From XN24 sp047921395 (GTDB taxonomy: Bacteria; Pseudomonadota; Gammaproteobacteria; Steroidobacterales; XN24), in the NCBI GenBank assembly GCA_047921395.1, contig JBLRWH010000001.1:1-64000 (forward strand): 64,000 nt of DNA. Reading direction: 5' to 3'. Numbering within the stretch: position 1 is the stretch's first letter; each line of letters opens with the position of its first letter. The notes under the pieces were generated by a model. That model saw only the letters and a list, made by a program, of their open reading frames with translations, had not been told where the DNA came from and made no database searches. The position numbers and the translations under genes were made by a program. Shown piece after piece: positions 10,201-18,565 of the stretch.

Positions 10201-11194
10201 ATCCGCTCCCGCGCAGCGTTGCGCCGTCCTGCAGTTCGAGCTCCAGGCGTTCCACGCGCGCGATGCTCTTCGCCCAGCCGCCCTGCGCCTCGATCTCCGT
10301 CGTACCCGCGAGGTAGGCCGGGAGCTCGAAACTGCCGGCAACCTCGTTCGCCTCGATATCACCCTCGATGCGCAAGCGCGCAGCGAGTCCGTCGAGCGCC
10401 TCGGGCCACAATGCGACGCTGGATGGCAGCGATTCGATGGCCAGGTTCAGCGCCCACGACGGCGCCTCGGGCAGGCCCCGCACGATCCCGTCGATGCGCG
10501 CCACCAGCGGTGCCGAGATCTCCTGCGCGATTTCCAGCTCGGCTGGCGCGCCCTGGACCCGCGTGTGGCCGGCGATGCCGGTGCCGTCCAGCGCCAGCTG
10601 CCAGCGCAGGTCGATGTCCCATGCCTCGGCCGGATCCAGCGAGAGCTGCGCATGCCCGGCGAGCCGGCCGCGGCTGCTCTGCAACTCGAGGCGCCGGAGC
10701 ACGAGTGCCCGGCCCGACGCCTCTGCGGCCAACTCCAGGTCCAGGTCCTCCACCACGACCTCCCCGCCCGATCGCAGCGCCCCGCCGGTGAGGGCGAGGC
10801 GCTCGAGCATCACGGCGAACGGCAGCGAGAAAGGCTCGCGTTCGCCGCGCGCCCCGTCGCCGGTCGGCTCGAGCTTGACGAACTCCATGCGCGGCTCGAC
10901 GATGCTCAGCTCCAGGATGTGCAGCGTCCCTCGCAGCAGCGCAACCGGCCGCCAGTCCAGGTGCACCCTCGCGATCTCTCCCTTCAGGCCGGGCGTGGCG
11001 ATCTCCAGTCGTCCCAGCGCGATCGGGCCGACGAGGCGTCCGTCGATTTCCGCGGGGTCCAGGGTGACGGGCAGCAGCGGGAGGGCGCGGGCTGCGAGGA
11101 ACCGCAAGCCACCCGTGGTGCCGGCGAGCCAGCCGACGGCGCCGGCAAGGGCTACCAGCAGCGCGAGTGCAATGATTCGCTTGCGGACCTTCAC
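7295..11194 (-). CDS. tamB: Translocation and assembly module protein TamB
   Basis: The product is 1299 aa. An N-terminal signal anchor (about residues 5-25) is followed by a very long, repetitive beta-rich region and the conserved TamB/DUF490 C-terminal domain (about 950-1299). The C-terminal domain holds LSYLTLGRSLSELQSSEQ and RRLGFDEVAVKADNGGEG. TamB spans the periplasm from the inner membrane and works with TamA in outer-membrane biogenesis: autotransporter assembly and, more recently, anterograde phospholipid transport. The ATG overlaps the tamA stop by 4 bp, so the two genes are translationally coupled. The C-terminal FERD end is in the usual place for the family. Confidence 0.96.
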   Translation of the reverse strand: MKVRKRIIALALLVALAGAVGWLAGTTGGLRFLAARALPLLPVTLDPAEIDGRLVGPIALGRLEIATPGLKGEIARVHLDWRPVALLRGTLHILELSIVEPRMEFVKLEPTGDGARGEREPFSLPFAVMLERLALTGGALRSGGEVVVEDLDLELAAEASGRALVLRRLELQSSRGRLAGHAQLSLDPAEAWDIDLRWQLALDGTGIAGHTRVQGAPAELEIAQEISAPLVARIDGIVRGLPEAPSWALNLAIESLPSSVALWPEALDGLAARLRIEGDIEANEVAGSFELPAYLAGTTEIEAQGGWAKSIARVERLELELQDGATLRGSGWFEPGGAPEAEFMLSGTGLGWPLDGAEREIDLPQVELRGTGTGEQWDLVASARARRDGLPELALESVLQWAGSVLTLEHVELRSEDNAIHASASGALDTGDDRLEYRLTATGEARLPDFPPVSLELTAAGDAQHVRVETVAAELLGGTVSGAGRVAWAGDQAADFQLEFAELDPSAILPDWPGRLAGSLELSGLPAAADGLEITLRSLRGELRSLPVSGEARLNVGGGDYLLRDARIAVGAAVLQASGRLDDAVISLAATLDVPDLKSLDPGARGKLNASASIAGARAAPRVELKADGERLRWQANRARALHIDVLVDLSGALESEVLAELTDFATAPGPGSSLRLEAAGVPGDHRARLEFQRPYLKQSLLLALEGGLAGQRWSGRLTELILTDAEQPAWSLQAPAELSADPDSVSLERACMDGAFGLLCIGGDWHRTGPWRGSAVLSQLDLEPLSQRFGRGLLATGVLTGEVELEADDERFTRLSGGLELTAGELRTAGEEDKSLLSWVRGSLRLTGDEETALAELSLKLEGADYVDGRMAVGWNAPDPPLDGRIEAELTQLHLLPTLVPELAELEGKAGMVAVIAGTVGAPSLEARFELQDGSVDMPTLGLQPDDLQFLATLSEGTLSFSATGRSGEGRFETEGRFDLTADGVEGRATLSGEKILLANLAEAQMAASPDLRLHFSGRDITIGGEVVIPFARITELGGPTAISASPDEVLVGARAPAEEEGVRVSSRVRVTVGPDVQIQAAGLRGSVEGSMLTVIQPETLPWGRGELRVVDGTFSAFGQRLEIQTGRLIYTGGPLENPGLEIRAVRRIDQVTAGALVRGTLKQPEISVYSDPPMPRAEALSYLTLGRSLSELQSSEQRTVNQAANSLALSGGNLIAQDLGRRLGFDEVAVKADNGGEGASLVVSRYIGGGVYVGYGLGLFDTVNTLRLRFQINQRLSLEAVSGEEQAGDLFYTFERD

Positions 11195-12975
11195 AGGTCG
11201 GGCCTGATCGATATGTGGAAACGCCAGCCGCGGCTCTCGCTGACGGATCGCGCGGCGCCGATGCGCAACGTGCCGATGGGCGTGTGAATATTGAAGGCGG
11301 CTCCCGCGGAAACCTCCACATCCAGCTCGAACACGTCGAGCGCATTGCCGGCATCGACGAATGCCGCAAGCGCCACCCGGTTCCAGACGCGCCGCTCCGC
11401 CTCGAAGCTGCCGAAAATCAGGTGACGGCCGCCGATGACGTTACCCTCGTCGTCCCGCGGTCCCAGGGAATTCAAGCTGTAGCCGCGAACGCTCTGGTCA
11501 CCGCCGGCGAAGAATCGCTGCGACGCGGGCAGGGTGGCGAAGCCGTCGACGAGGCCGATGCCCAGGGCGCTGCGAATGAAGAAGCGCCAGTCGTCACCGA
11601 TCGACCGCACCAGGTTCGCTTCCGTCTCGAACCGCAGGAAGTCGGTGCTCGCCCCCAGGTACTGGTGAGACCCCCGCAGGTCGCCGCGCACGCGAAAACC
11701 GTGGCGCGTCAACAGGATGTTGTCTGCCGCCAGCTTTTCCATGCTCGCGCCCGGCAGCACCAGCAGGTCCTCGAACTCCGGTTCGCCGGGCACGCGCGTC
11801 CGCTCCTCGAGCAGGTCGGTGTACAGCGTTCGCTGCCAGCCGCCGCCGCGGCGGGTCACGTGGCTCACGCCAAGCTGGGCGCGACGGCTCTCGAGATCGG
11901 CCAGGTCTTCGTAGGCCAGGCTGCCGCGGAACATGAGGCGCTCCTCGAGCGGGTCGCCGATCGGGATCCGGTACCGGCCGGAGATCTCGTTCAGGTTCTC
12001 CGACAGGCGCAGCAGGGTGCTGGCCGAATGCCCCGCCTCGTTGAGACGACGCCAGTCGACGCCCAGGCTGCCGCGCACGCCGGTGTCGGTGGCGTAGCCA
12101 ACACCCAGCCTGATGCGCTGCCGGCGCGTCGGCGTCGTCTGGATGCTGATCGGCACGGTGCGCGTTTCGGGATCCGGCTCGCCGGTCTCGACGACGACAC
12201 TGGCGAAATACAGGCTGTCCGTCATCCGGTACTGCGCCCGCAGCAGGGCGGCGGTGTTGTAGTAATCACCCTCGGGGATGTCCACGATGCGCGCCAGGAG
12301 ATCCTCGTTGAGGATGTCCTGGGCGATCGTCACCTTCCCGAAGCGGTAACGTGGCCCGGTGCGGAGGTGCAAGACGATCCTGGCAGTGTATTCCGCCACA
12401 TCCACTTCGAGCCGGCGCTGTTCGAAACTTGCCTCCATGTAGCCGCGCATCGCTGCGATGCTTTGCAGGTTGTTGCGCAGCCGGTCGTGATCCTGGTGAC
12501 GCAAGCGGGCGCCCACCCGGAGCGGGCTCCGCTCGATCACCTGCAGCAGGCGTTCATCGGTGCTTCCCTCGCCGAGCAGGCGCACCTCGATTTCGCTGAT
12601 CCGGACAGGGTCGCCCGGATCGATCTGGAGCGTGGCGAGCCACTCCTCGCCCTGCCGCTCCAGCCGGGTCTCGATCCGCGGGCGGTAAAAGCCGAAAGGC
12701 CGCATGGCTTCGCGGGCCTCGCCGCGCGCCCGGCCGTGCAGGCGGCGTACCGCGGCCTCCGACAGGCTTTCGCGCGTCCCCAGGCGCACCAGCGTGAGCG
12801 AGGCGCGGATGTTGTCCTCGATCTCGCTGTCGACGCCGGTGATCTCCACCCTGACCGCTGCACCCGCGATCGCAGGCAGCAGGGCGCAGCACACCAGCAG
12901 CAGGACGAGAATGCCTCGCTGCAGGGGAGTTCCAGGCGGATACCGCGGGCGGCGGGGCGAGTATGCGTAGTGCAC
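11191..12975 (-). CDS. tamA: Outer-membrane assembly protein TamA (Omp85 family)
   Basis: The product is 594 aa. A signal peptide (hydrophobic core GILVLLLVCCALLPAIAGAA, cleavage near residue 39) is followed by three POTRA domains (about 40-270) and a C-terminal 16-stranded Omp85 barrel. The barrel carries the family signature FFAGGDQSVRGYSLNSLGP and ends in a typical outer-membrane strand (RFHISIRPDL). It is the outer-membrane partner of TamB, which follows with a 4-bp overlap. Translation starts at a GTG (12975). A -10-like TAGAAT lies on the minus strand at 13008-13013, giving a short leader; the -35 is weak. Confidence 0.95.
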   Translation of the reverse strand: MHYAYSPRRPRYPPGTPLQRGILVLLLVCCALLPAIAGAAVRVEITGVDSEIEDNIRASLTLVRLGTRESLSEAAVRRLHGRARGEAREAMRPFGFYRPRIETRLERQGEEWLATLQIDPGDPVRISEIEVRLLGEGSTDERLLQVIERSPLRVGARLRHQDHDRLRNNLQSIAAMRGYMEASFEQRRLEVDVAEYTARIVLHLRTGPRYRFGKVTIAQDILNEDLLARIVDIPEGDYYNTAALLRAQYRMTDSLYFASVVVETGEPDPETRTVPISIQTTPTRRQRIRLGVGYATDTGVRGSLGVDWRRLNEAGHSASTLLRLSENLNEISGRYRIPIGDPLEERLMFRGSLAYEDLADLESRRAQLGVSHVTRRGGGWQRTLYTDLLEERTRVPGEPEFEDLLVLPGASMEKLAADNILLTRHGFRVRGDLRGSHQYLGASTDFLRFETEANLVRSIGDDWRFFIRSALGIGLVDGFATLPASQRFFAGGDQSVRGYSLNSLGPRDDEGNVIGGRHLIFGSFEAERRVWNRVALAAFVDAGNALDVFELDVEVSAGAAFNIHTPIGTLRIGAARSVSESRGWRFHISIRPDL

Positions 12976-13048
12976 TGGCGTTCCGTTGAACGGCTTGGTT
13001 CGCTTCTATTCTAGTGGCAATGCTTAGCGAAACCGGCGCCTTTCTGTC

Positions 13049-13579
13049 TCACGCACCCCGGCCGCTCCGCCTGGCCCGGAAGAAAGCCTGCAGCCGGGCG
13101 CCGCACTCCGGGCCCAGGACGCCACCTGTGACCGAGACCCGATGATTCAGCCCGGGCGTCCGCAGCAGCCCGACGGAGCTATCCACGGCGCCGGCCCGCG
13201 GGTCGGCCGCCCCGTAGACGAGCCGTGCGATGCGCGCATGCACCATGGCGCCGGCGCACATCGCGCAGGGTTCCAGCGTCACATACAGCGTCGAGCCCGG
13301 CAACCGGTAGTTGCCGAGCGCCTCTCCGCCAGCCCGCAGTGCCAGGATCTCGGCATGCGCCGTCGGGTCATCCGTCGAGATCGGCCGGTTCCAGGTCTCC
13401 GCGATCACGCGCCCGTCGTGGACCAGCACGGCGCCAACCGGCACCTCGCCCTCGGCCTCGCCGCAGGCCGCCAGCTCCAGCGCCCGACGCACGTAGATCT
13501 CGTCCAGTTCGTCCATCACATCGCCTTTCTCGAGGGTCGCTTTTTTCGGCTTGCTGTCGGCGACGACGGGCTTGGACAT
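13049..13579 (-). CDS. tadA: tRNA-specific adenosine deaminase TadA
   Basis: This enzyme converts A34 of tRNA-Arg(ACG) to inosine. The zinc site and catalytic Glu are visible: THAEILALR (HAE) and PCAMCAGAMVHARI (PCxxC). The core also has VPVGAVLV and ARIARLVYGAADP. Length is 176 aa from the first ATG, which has a GGAG site upstream. An internal ATG at 13516 (MDELDEIYVRRALELA), with GAGAAAGG upstream, gives 155 aa and starts where the family homology starts, so it may be the true start; the extra N-terminus is Lys-rich and not conserved as far as I can tell. The upstream neighbour on the same strand is guaA, 56 bp away. Confidence 0.93.
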   Translation of the reverse strand: MSKPVVADSKPKKATLEKGDVMDELDEIYVRRALELAACGEAEGEVPVGAVLVHDGRVIAETWNRPISTDDPTAHAEILALRAGGEALGNYRLPGSTLYVTLEPCAMCAGAMVHARIARLVYGAADPRAGAVDSSVGLLRTPGLNHRVSVTGGVLGPECGARLQAFFRARRSGRGA

Positions 13580-13634
13580 AGGGGTACTCCGGGGACCTGA
13601 AGGTCAACCCAGCTTACACGATGGCGTCAGGCTG

Positions 13635-15212
13635 CTATTCCCACTCGATGGTGGCGGGCGGCTTGCCTGAGATGTCGTAGGTGACGCGCGAGATCCCGGC
13701 GATCTCGTTGATGATGCGCCGGCCGACGAGATCAAGGAACTCGTAGGGCAGGTGCGCCCAGCGGGCCGTCATGAAGTCGAGGGTCTCGACGGCGCGCAGG
13801 GCGATGACGTAGTCGTAACGCCGCCCGTCGCCCATCACCCCGACCGAGCGCACCGGCAGGAAGACGGCGAACGCCTGGTCGACCTTGTCGTAGAGCGCGT
13901 GGCGACGCAGCTCGCTGATGAAGATGTCGTCCGCCTTGCGCAGCAGTTCGGCGAACTCCTTGCGCACCTCGCCCAGGATGCGCACGCCGAGTCCCGGGCC
14001 CGGGAACGGGTGGCGATAGACCATGTCCCAGGGCAGCCCCAGCTCGAGGCCGATCTTGCGCACCTCGTCCTTGAAGAGCTCGCGCAGCGGCTCGACCAGC
14101 CGCATGCGCATGTGCGCCGGCAGGCCGCCGACGTTGTGGTGCGACTTGATGACGTGGGCCTTGCCGGTGCTGGCGCCCGCCGACTCGATCACGTCGGGAT
14201 AGATGGTGCCCTGCGCCAGCCAGTCGATGTCCTTGAGCTGCTGCGCCTGCTCTTCGAACACCTCGATGAACAGGCCGCCGATGATCTTGCGCTTCTCCTC
14301 CGGATCGCTGACGCCGGCCAGCGCGGCGAGGAAGCGCGCCTCGGCGTCCACGCGGATCACGCGAATGCCCATGTGCTTCGCGAAGGTCGCCATCACCTGG
14401 TCGCCCTCGCCGAGCCGTAACAGGCCGTGATCGACGAAGACGCAGATGAGCTGGTCGCCGATCGCGCGGTGCAGCAGCGCGGCCACGACCGAGGAATCCA
14501 CCCCGCCCGACAGGCCGAGCAGCACCTTGGCGCCGCCCACCTGGGCGCGGATCCGGGTGATGCTGTTGTCGACGATGTTGCCCGCGGTCCAGTCGCTGGC
14601 GCAGCCGCAGATGTCGTGCACGAAGCGCGCCAGGATGCGCGCGCCCTGGCGGGTGTGCGTGACCTCCGGGTGGAACTGCAGGCCGTAGAAACGCCGGCCG
14701 TCGTCGGCCATCCCGGCGAGCGGCGCGCTCGCCGTGCCGGCGATCGGGATGAAACCCGGCGGCAGGGTCTCGACCCGGTCGCCGTGGCTCATCCACACGT
14801 CGAGCAGGGCGTTGCCGTCGCCGTCCTCGTGGTCCTCGATGTCGTCGAGCAGGCCGGACGAAGCCGTGATCTTCACCTGTGCGTAGCCGAACTCGCGGTG
14901 CGCAGAATTCGCGACCTCGCCGCCCAGCTGGGCCGCCATGGTCTGCATGCCGTAGCAGATCCCGAGCACCGGGACGCCGAGTTCGAAGACCGCGTTCGCG
15001 GCGCGCGGGCCCTCGACGATGGTCGCCGATTCCGGGCCGCCGGAGAGGATGATGCCCGCCGGGTTGAACGCCCGGATCTCGTCCGCCGGACAATCCCAGG
15101 CGCGGATCTCGCTGTACACGCCCGCCTCGCGCACGCGGCGCGCGATCAGCTGCGTGTACTGGGAGCCGAAATCGAGGATCAGGATCCGTTCTGCGTGGAT
15201 GTCGGTGCTCAT
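13635..15212 (-). CDS. guaA: GMP synthase (glutamine-hydrolysing)
   Basis: The product is 525 aa, the standard length. It converts XMP to GMP with glutamine and ATP in the cytoplasm. The class I amidotransferase domain (about residues 8-200) has the nucleophile in GICYGMQT and the catalytic His/Glu in QFHPEVTHT. The ATP-pyrophosphatase domain has the P-loop GLSGGVDSSV. The C-terminal dimerisation domain ends in the usual PPATIEWE. It lies 13 bp downstream of guaB, the preceding step, on the same strand; the pair forms a classical guaBA operon transcribed from the promoter upstream of guaB. Confidence 0.98.
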   Translation of the reverse strand: MSTDIHAERILILDFGSQYTQLIARRVREAGVYSEIRAWDCPADEIRAFNPAGIILSGGPESATIVEGPRAANAVFELGVPVLGICYGMQTMAAQLGGEVANSAHREFGYAQVKITASSGLLDDIEDHEDGDGNALLDVWMSHGDRVETLPPGFIPIAGTASAPLAGMADDGRRFYGLQFHPEVTHTRQGARILARFVHDICGCASDWTAGNIVDNSITRIRAQVGGAKVLLGLSGGVDSSVVAALLHRAIGDQLICVFVDHGLLRLGEGDQVMATFAKHMGIRVIRVDAEARFLAALAGVSDPEEKRKIIGGLFIEVFEEQAQQLKDIDWLAQGTIYPDVIESAGASTGKAHVIKSHHNVGGLPAHMRMRLVEPLRELFKDEVRKIGLELGLPWDMVYRHPFPGPGLGVRILGEVRKEFAELLRKADDIFISELRRHALYDKVDQAFAVFLPVRSVGVMGDGRRYDYVIALRAVETLDFMTARWAHLPYEFLDLVGRRIINEIAGISRVTYDISGKPPATIEWE

Positions 15213-15225
15213 CTCGGCCCGTGGC

Positions 15226-16692
15226 TCAGTCGACGCGGTAGTTCGGCGCTTCCTTCGTGATGGTCACGTCGTGGACATGACTCTCGCGCACGCCGGCGTT
15301 GGTGATGCGCACGAACTTCGGCCGCGTGCGCATCTCCTCGATCGTCCGGCAGCCCGTGTAGCCCATCGCGGCTCGCAGCCCCCCGGTCAGCTGGTGGATG
15401 ATCTGCAGCAGGCTGCCCTTGTAGGGCACCCGCCCCTCGATGCCCTCGGGGACGAGCTTCTCGACCTCGTCGGTCGCATCCTGGAAATAACGGTCCTTGG
15501 AGCCGTTCCGTTGCGCCATGGCGCCGAGCGAGCCCATTCCGCGGTACGCCTTGTAGGAACGCCCCTGGTAGAGCTCGACCTCGCCGGGCGATTCCTCCGT
15601 GCCCGCGAACAGCCCCCCGACCATGATGCTGTGGCCGCCGGCAGCGATCGCCTTGGCGAGGTCGCCCGAATAGCGGATCCCCCCGTCAGCGATCAGGGGC
15701 ACGCCGGTGCCCGCGAGCGCCGCCGCGACGTTGGCGACCGCGCTCACCTGCGGCACGCCCACGCCCGCGACGATGCGCGTCGTGCAGATGCTGCCCGGAC
15801 CGATGCCGACCTTGACGCCGTCCGCGCCCGCCTCGACCAGCGCCTTGGCGGCATCGCCCGTGACGATGTTGCCGCCGATCACCTGGATGTCCGGGAAGGC
15901 ATCCTTGATGCGCCGGACCCGGTCGAGTACGCCGCGCGTATGGCCGTGCGAGGTGTCCACGACGATCACGTCCACGCCGGCCGCGACCAGCGCCTCGACG
16001 CGCTCGTCGGTATCCGGGCCCGTGCCGACGGCGGCCGCGACCCGGAGCGCGCCCCGCTCGTCCTTGCAGGCGCGCGGGAAGTCGGTGGCCTTCTGGAAGT
16101 CCTTGGCGGTGATCATCCCCTTGAGGCGGAAATCCTTGTCGACGATCAGCACCTTCTCGATGCGGTACTTATGCAGGAGCTGCAGGACTTCTTCCTTGGC
16201 GGCGCCTTCGCGCACCGTGACCAGCCGGTCGCGCGGCGTCATGACCTCGGAAACCGGTAAGTCCAGGCGAGTCTCGAAGCGCAGATCGCGGTTAGTGACG
16301 ATGCCGACGGTGTTGTCGCCGTCCACCACAGGCACACCTGAAATACCCCGCGCCCGCGTCAGGTCGAGGACCTCGCGGATGGTCTTTTCGGGGGTGACCG
16401 TGATCGGGTCGTTAATGATGCCGCTCTCGTACTTCTTGACCCGCAGGACCTCGCGGCCCTGGGACTCGGCGGTCATGTTCTTGTGGATCACGCCGATGCC
16501 GCCTTCCTGGGCCAGTGCAATCGCGAGCCGGGCCTCGGTGACCGTGTCCATCGCGGCCGACAGGAGCGGCAACTGGAGGTCGATCTCTGCCGTCAGCTTG
16601 GTGCTCAGGCTGACGTCACGCGGCAGGACCTCCGAGTACGCGGGCTCGAGGAGGACGTCATCGAACGTGAGGGCTTCCTGGATTAAGCGCAT
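15226..16692 (-). CDS. guaB: IMP dehydrogenase
   Basis: The product is 488 aa. It oxidises IMP to XMP with NAD+, the first committed step of guanine nucleotide synthesis. The barrel begins LTFDDVLLEPAYSEVLP. Two CBS domains sit at about residues 95-205 (including VSEVMTPRDRLVTV). The catalytic cysteine is in GPGSICTTRIVAGVG, and the active-site flap contains YRGMGSLGAM. It is first in the guaBA operon. A good sigma-70 promoter lies about 30-60 bp upstream, in the short divergent region shared with xseA. Confidence 0.98.
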   Translation of the reverse strand: MRLIQEALTFDDVLLEPAYSEVLPRDVSLSTKLTAEIDLQLPLLSAAMDTVTEARLAIALAQEGGIGVIHKNMTAESQGREVLRVKKYESGIINDPITVTPEKTIREVLDLTRARGISGVPVVDGDNTVGIVTNRDLRFETRLDLPVSEVMTPRDRLVTVREGAAKEEVLQLLHKYRIEKVLIVDKDFRLKGMITAKDFQKATDFPRACKDERGALRVAAAVGTGPDTDERVEALVAAGVDVIVVDTSHGHTRGVLDRVRRIKDAFPDIQVIGGNIVTGDAAKALVEAGADGVKVGIGPGSICTTRIVAGVGVPQVSAVANVAAALAGTGVPLIADGGIRYSGDLAKAIAAGGHSIMVGGLFAGTEESPGEVELYQGRSYKAYRGMGSLGAMAQRNGSKDRYFQDATDEVEKLVPEGIEGRVPYKGSLLQIIHQLTGGLRAAMGYTGCRTIEEMRTRPKFVRITNAGVRESHVHDVTITKEAPNYRVD

Positions 16693-16722
16693 CGCGGGCC
16701 CCTCGGGACTGGTAAACCGGCT

Positions 16723-16751
16723 ATTCTACGCGCCGGTTCGGCGGGGGTAAA
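16723..16751 (-). promoter_or_regulatory. Sigma-70 promoter for guaBA
   Basis: Read on the minus strand there is TTTACC (16746-16751), a 17-bp spacer and TAGAAT (16723-16728), which gives a leader of about 25 nt to the guaB ATG. Spacing is ideal and both hexamers are good. It sits inside the 79-bp divergent region between guaB and xseA. Confidence 0.6.
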
Positions 16752-16771
16752 TCTCAGGTTAAACTGCGCGC

Positions 16772-18339
16772 ATGTCCACGGATGACTTTGGCCTGCCCGA
16801 GCACGACGTCTGGACCGTATCGCGCCTGAACCGCGAGGTCCGGCTGCTGGTCGAGACGGGCCTGCCCGCGCTGTGGATCGAGGGCGAGGTCTCCAACCTG
16901 GCCCGGCCCGGCTCCGGCCACCTGTATTTTTCGCTGAAGGACGCCGACGCCCAGGTGCGCTGCGCGCTGTGGCGCTCCGCCGCGCTGAAGCTGTCGTTCG
17001 CGCCGCGCAACGGCATGCAGTTGCTGGTCCGCGCACGGGTCAGCGTCTACGAGCCGCGCGGCGAGTACCAGCTGATCGTCGAGTACGCCGAGGAAGCGGG
17101 CGAAGGCGCGCTCAGGCGCCGCTTCGAGGAACTCAAGACGCGGCTGCGCGACGAGGGACTCTTCGACGAGGCCGCCAAGCGCCCCCTGCCCCGTCTGCCG
17201 GCCAGGATCGGCGTCATCACCTCGCCCTCCGGGGCGGCGATCCGCGACATCCTCCATATCCTGAAACGCCGCTTTCCGGCCGTCCCCGTGGTGATCTACC
17301 CGGTACCGGTCCAGGGCGACGGCGCCGCCGCGAAAATCACCGCCGCGCTGGCGCTGGCGTCCCGGCGCGCCGAATGCGATGTGCTGATCCTCGCCCGCGG
17401 CGGCGGCTCGCTCGAGGACCTGTGGAGCTTCAACGAGGAGGTCGTGGCGCGCGCCATCCGCGCCTCCACGATCCCTGTGATCTCGGGCGTCGGGCACGAG
17501 GTGGACTTCACCATCGCCGACTTCGCGGCTGACCGCCGCGCCCCGACGCCGTCCGGCGCGGCCGAAATCGCCGTGCCGGATGCCGCCGAGTGGCTGTCCC
17601 GGCTCAACAAGGACGCGGGCCGGCTGTACAACGCGATCGGGCGTCGCCTCAGCCTCAAGGCCGAGCGGCTGAAGTGGCAGCTACGGCGCCTGGCGGTCGC
17701 GCACCCGGGCAATCGACTCCGCCAGCACGTCCAGCGCCTGGANNNNNNNNNNNNNNNNNNNNNNNNNNNNNNNNNNNNNNNNNNNNNNNNNNNNNNNNNN
17801 NNNNNNNNNNNNNNNNNNNNNNNNNNNNNNNNNNNNNNNNNNGCCTGGCGGTCGCGCACCCGGGCAATCGACTCCGCCAGCACGTCCAGCGCCTGGATGA
17901 CCTGGAGCTGCGCCTGAAGCGCGCTGTCGGGGCCGGGCTGGAGGGCCGGCGCCAGCGGCTGGGCCGGGCCGCCGCCACTCTCGCGGCACACCGGCCGGGT
18001 CCCAGGCTGCGGGCCGCGGGCGAGCGCCTGGCCGGCCTGGAGCACCGCCTCGACACCGCCATGCGCCACCGCCTCGAGGCGCTGCACGCGCGCACCGGGA
18101 GCGCCGCCCGCACGCTGCACTCCGTCAGCCCGCTGGCGACGCTGGAACGCGGCTATGCGATCGCCACGCGCGCGGCGGACGGCGCGATCCTGTACGCGGC
18201 GGACCAGGTAGCGGCCGGCGAAGGGATCGAGGTCAGGCTGGCCCGCGGCAGCATCTCTGCGCTCGTCCGTGGGTCTGACGTGGGGGAAGAGGGCTCGCGC
18301 AAAGACGCAGAGAGGCAGAGGCGCAGAGAAGACAAATAA
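16772..18339 (+). CDS. xseA: Exodeoxyribonuclease VII large subunit, interrupted by a scaffold gap
   Basis: XseA is the catalytic subunit of ExoVII, which degrades single-stranded DNA with XseB. The N-terminal OB-fold reads VSRLNREVRLLVETGLPALW. The nuclease domain has TSPSGAAIRDILHILKRRFP, LARGGGSLEDLWSFN and ISGVGHEVDFTIADF. The C-terminal half is a long Arg/Leu-rich coiled coil ending in SPLATLERGYAI. The frame changes across the 100-N gap (frame of 16772 before, of 18337 after). The 55 bp on each side of the gap are identical, so removing one copy plus the Ns (155 bp) gives one continuous frame of 470 aa. I therefore consider the gene intact. Its last 17 or so residues and stop are encoded by the left arm of the inverted-repeat element. 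Confidence 0.93.
17743..17842. other. Assembly gap of exactly 100 N with duplicated flanks
   Basis: The 55 bases before the gap (17688-17742) and after it (17843-17897) are identical. This is what a scaffolder leaves when two overlapping contig ends are joined with a default-size gap instead of being merged. No real sequence appears to be missing. Confidence 0.93.
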
Positions 18340-18550
18340 AAAACAGGGCAGCGGTTGCCTTGTGCGCGGCCACGTAATCGGGATCGGGCGCCTCGGCCGC
18401 CATTCGAATGCCCCATCACAGAAGCTGTGCTCAAAGTCGCCATGGCCCACGTTGCCCCATCCTCCGGCGGCAACCCCAGCCCCCCTTGTTATCTATCTAT
18501 TTCTTGTCTCTGCGGCTCTGCCTCTCTGCGCCTCCGCGCGAGCCCCTCTT
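18286..18550. mobile_element. 265-bp inverted-repeat element without a transposase (MITE/REP-like)
   Basis: The left arm (18286-18359) and the reverse complement of the right arm (18469-18550) can be aligned over about 75-80 nt. Both begin GAAGAGGG, then CTCGCGC, then CGCAGAGAGGCAGAG, then CGCAGAGA, an A/T-rich stretch (AAATAAAAAACAGGG against AAATAGATAGATAACAAGGG), and end GGTTGCC. The 109-bp centre carries no plausible gene. A 13-15 nt near-direct repeat (GCGCG(G)GAGCCCCTC type) lies at 18535-18547 and 18552-18566 at the right end. The element fills the space between the convergent genes xseA and metX and reaches into the xseA coding region. It may also work as a terminator. Confidence 0.8.
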
Positions 18551-18565
18551 CTGCGCGGGAGCCCC

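Noticed and set aside
16772..18339. xseA as a truly broken pseudogene
   Set aside because: The frame change is fully explained by the duplicated 55 bp plus 100 N; the merged protein has every expected motif.
18370..18470. Apparent similarity between the centre of the inverted-repeat element and the pldA relic (CACAGC...TCTGTGATGGG on the minus strand)
   Set aside because: Only about 12-17 bases agree with gaps, and neither side agrees in frame or in the flanking sequence. I treat it as chance.
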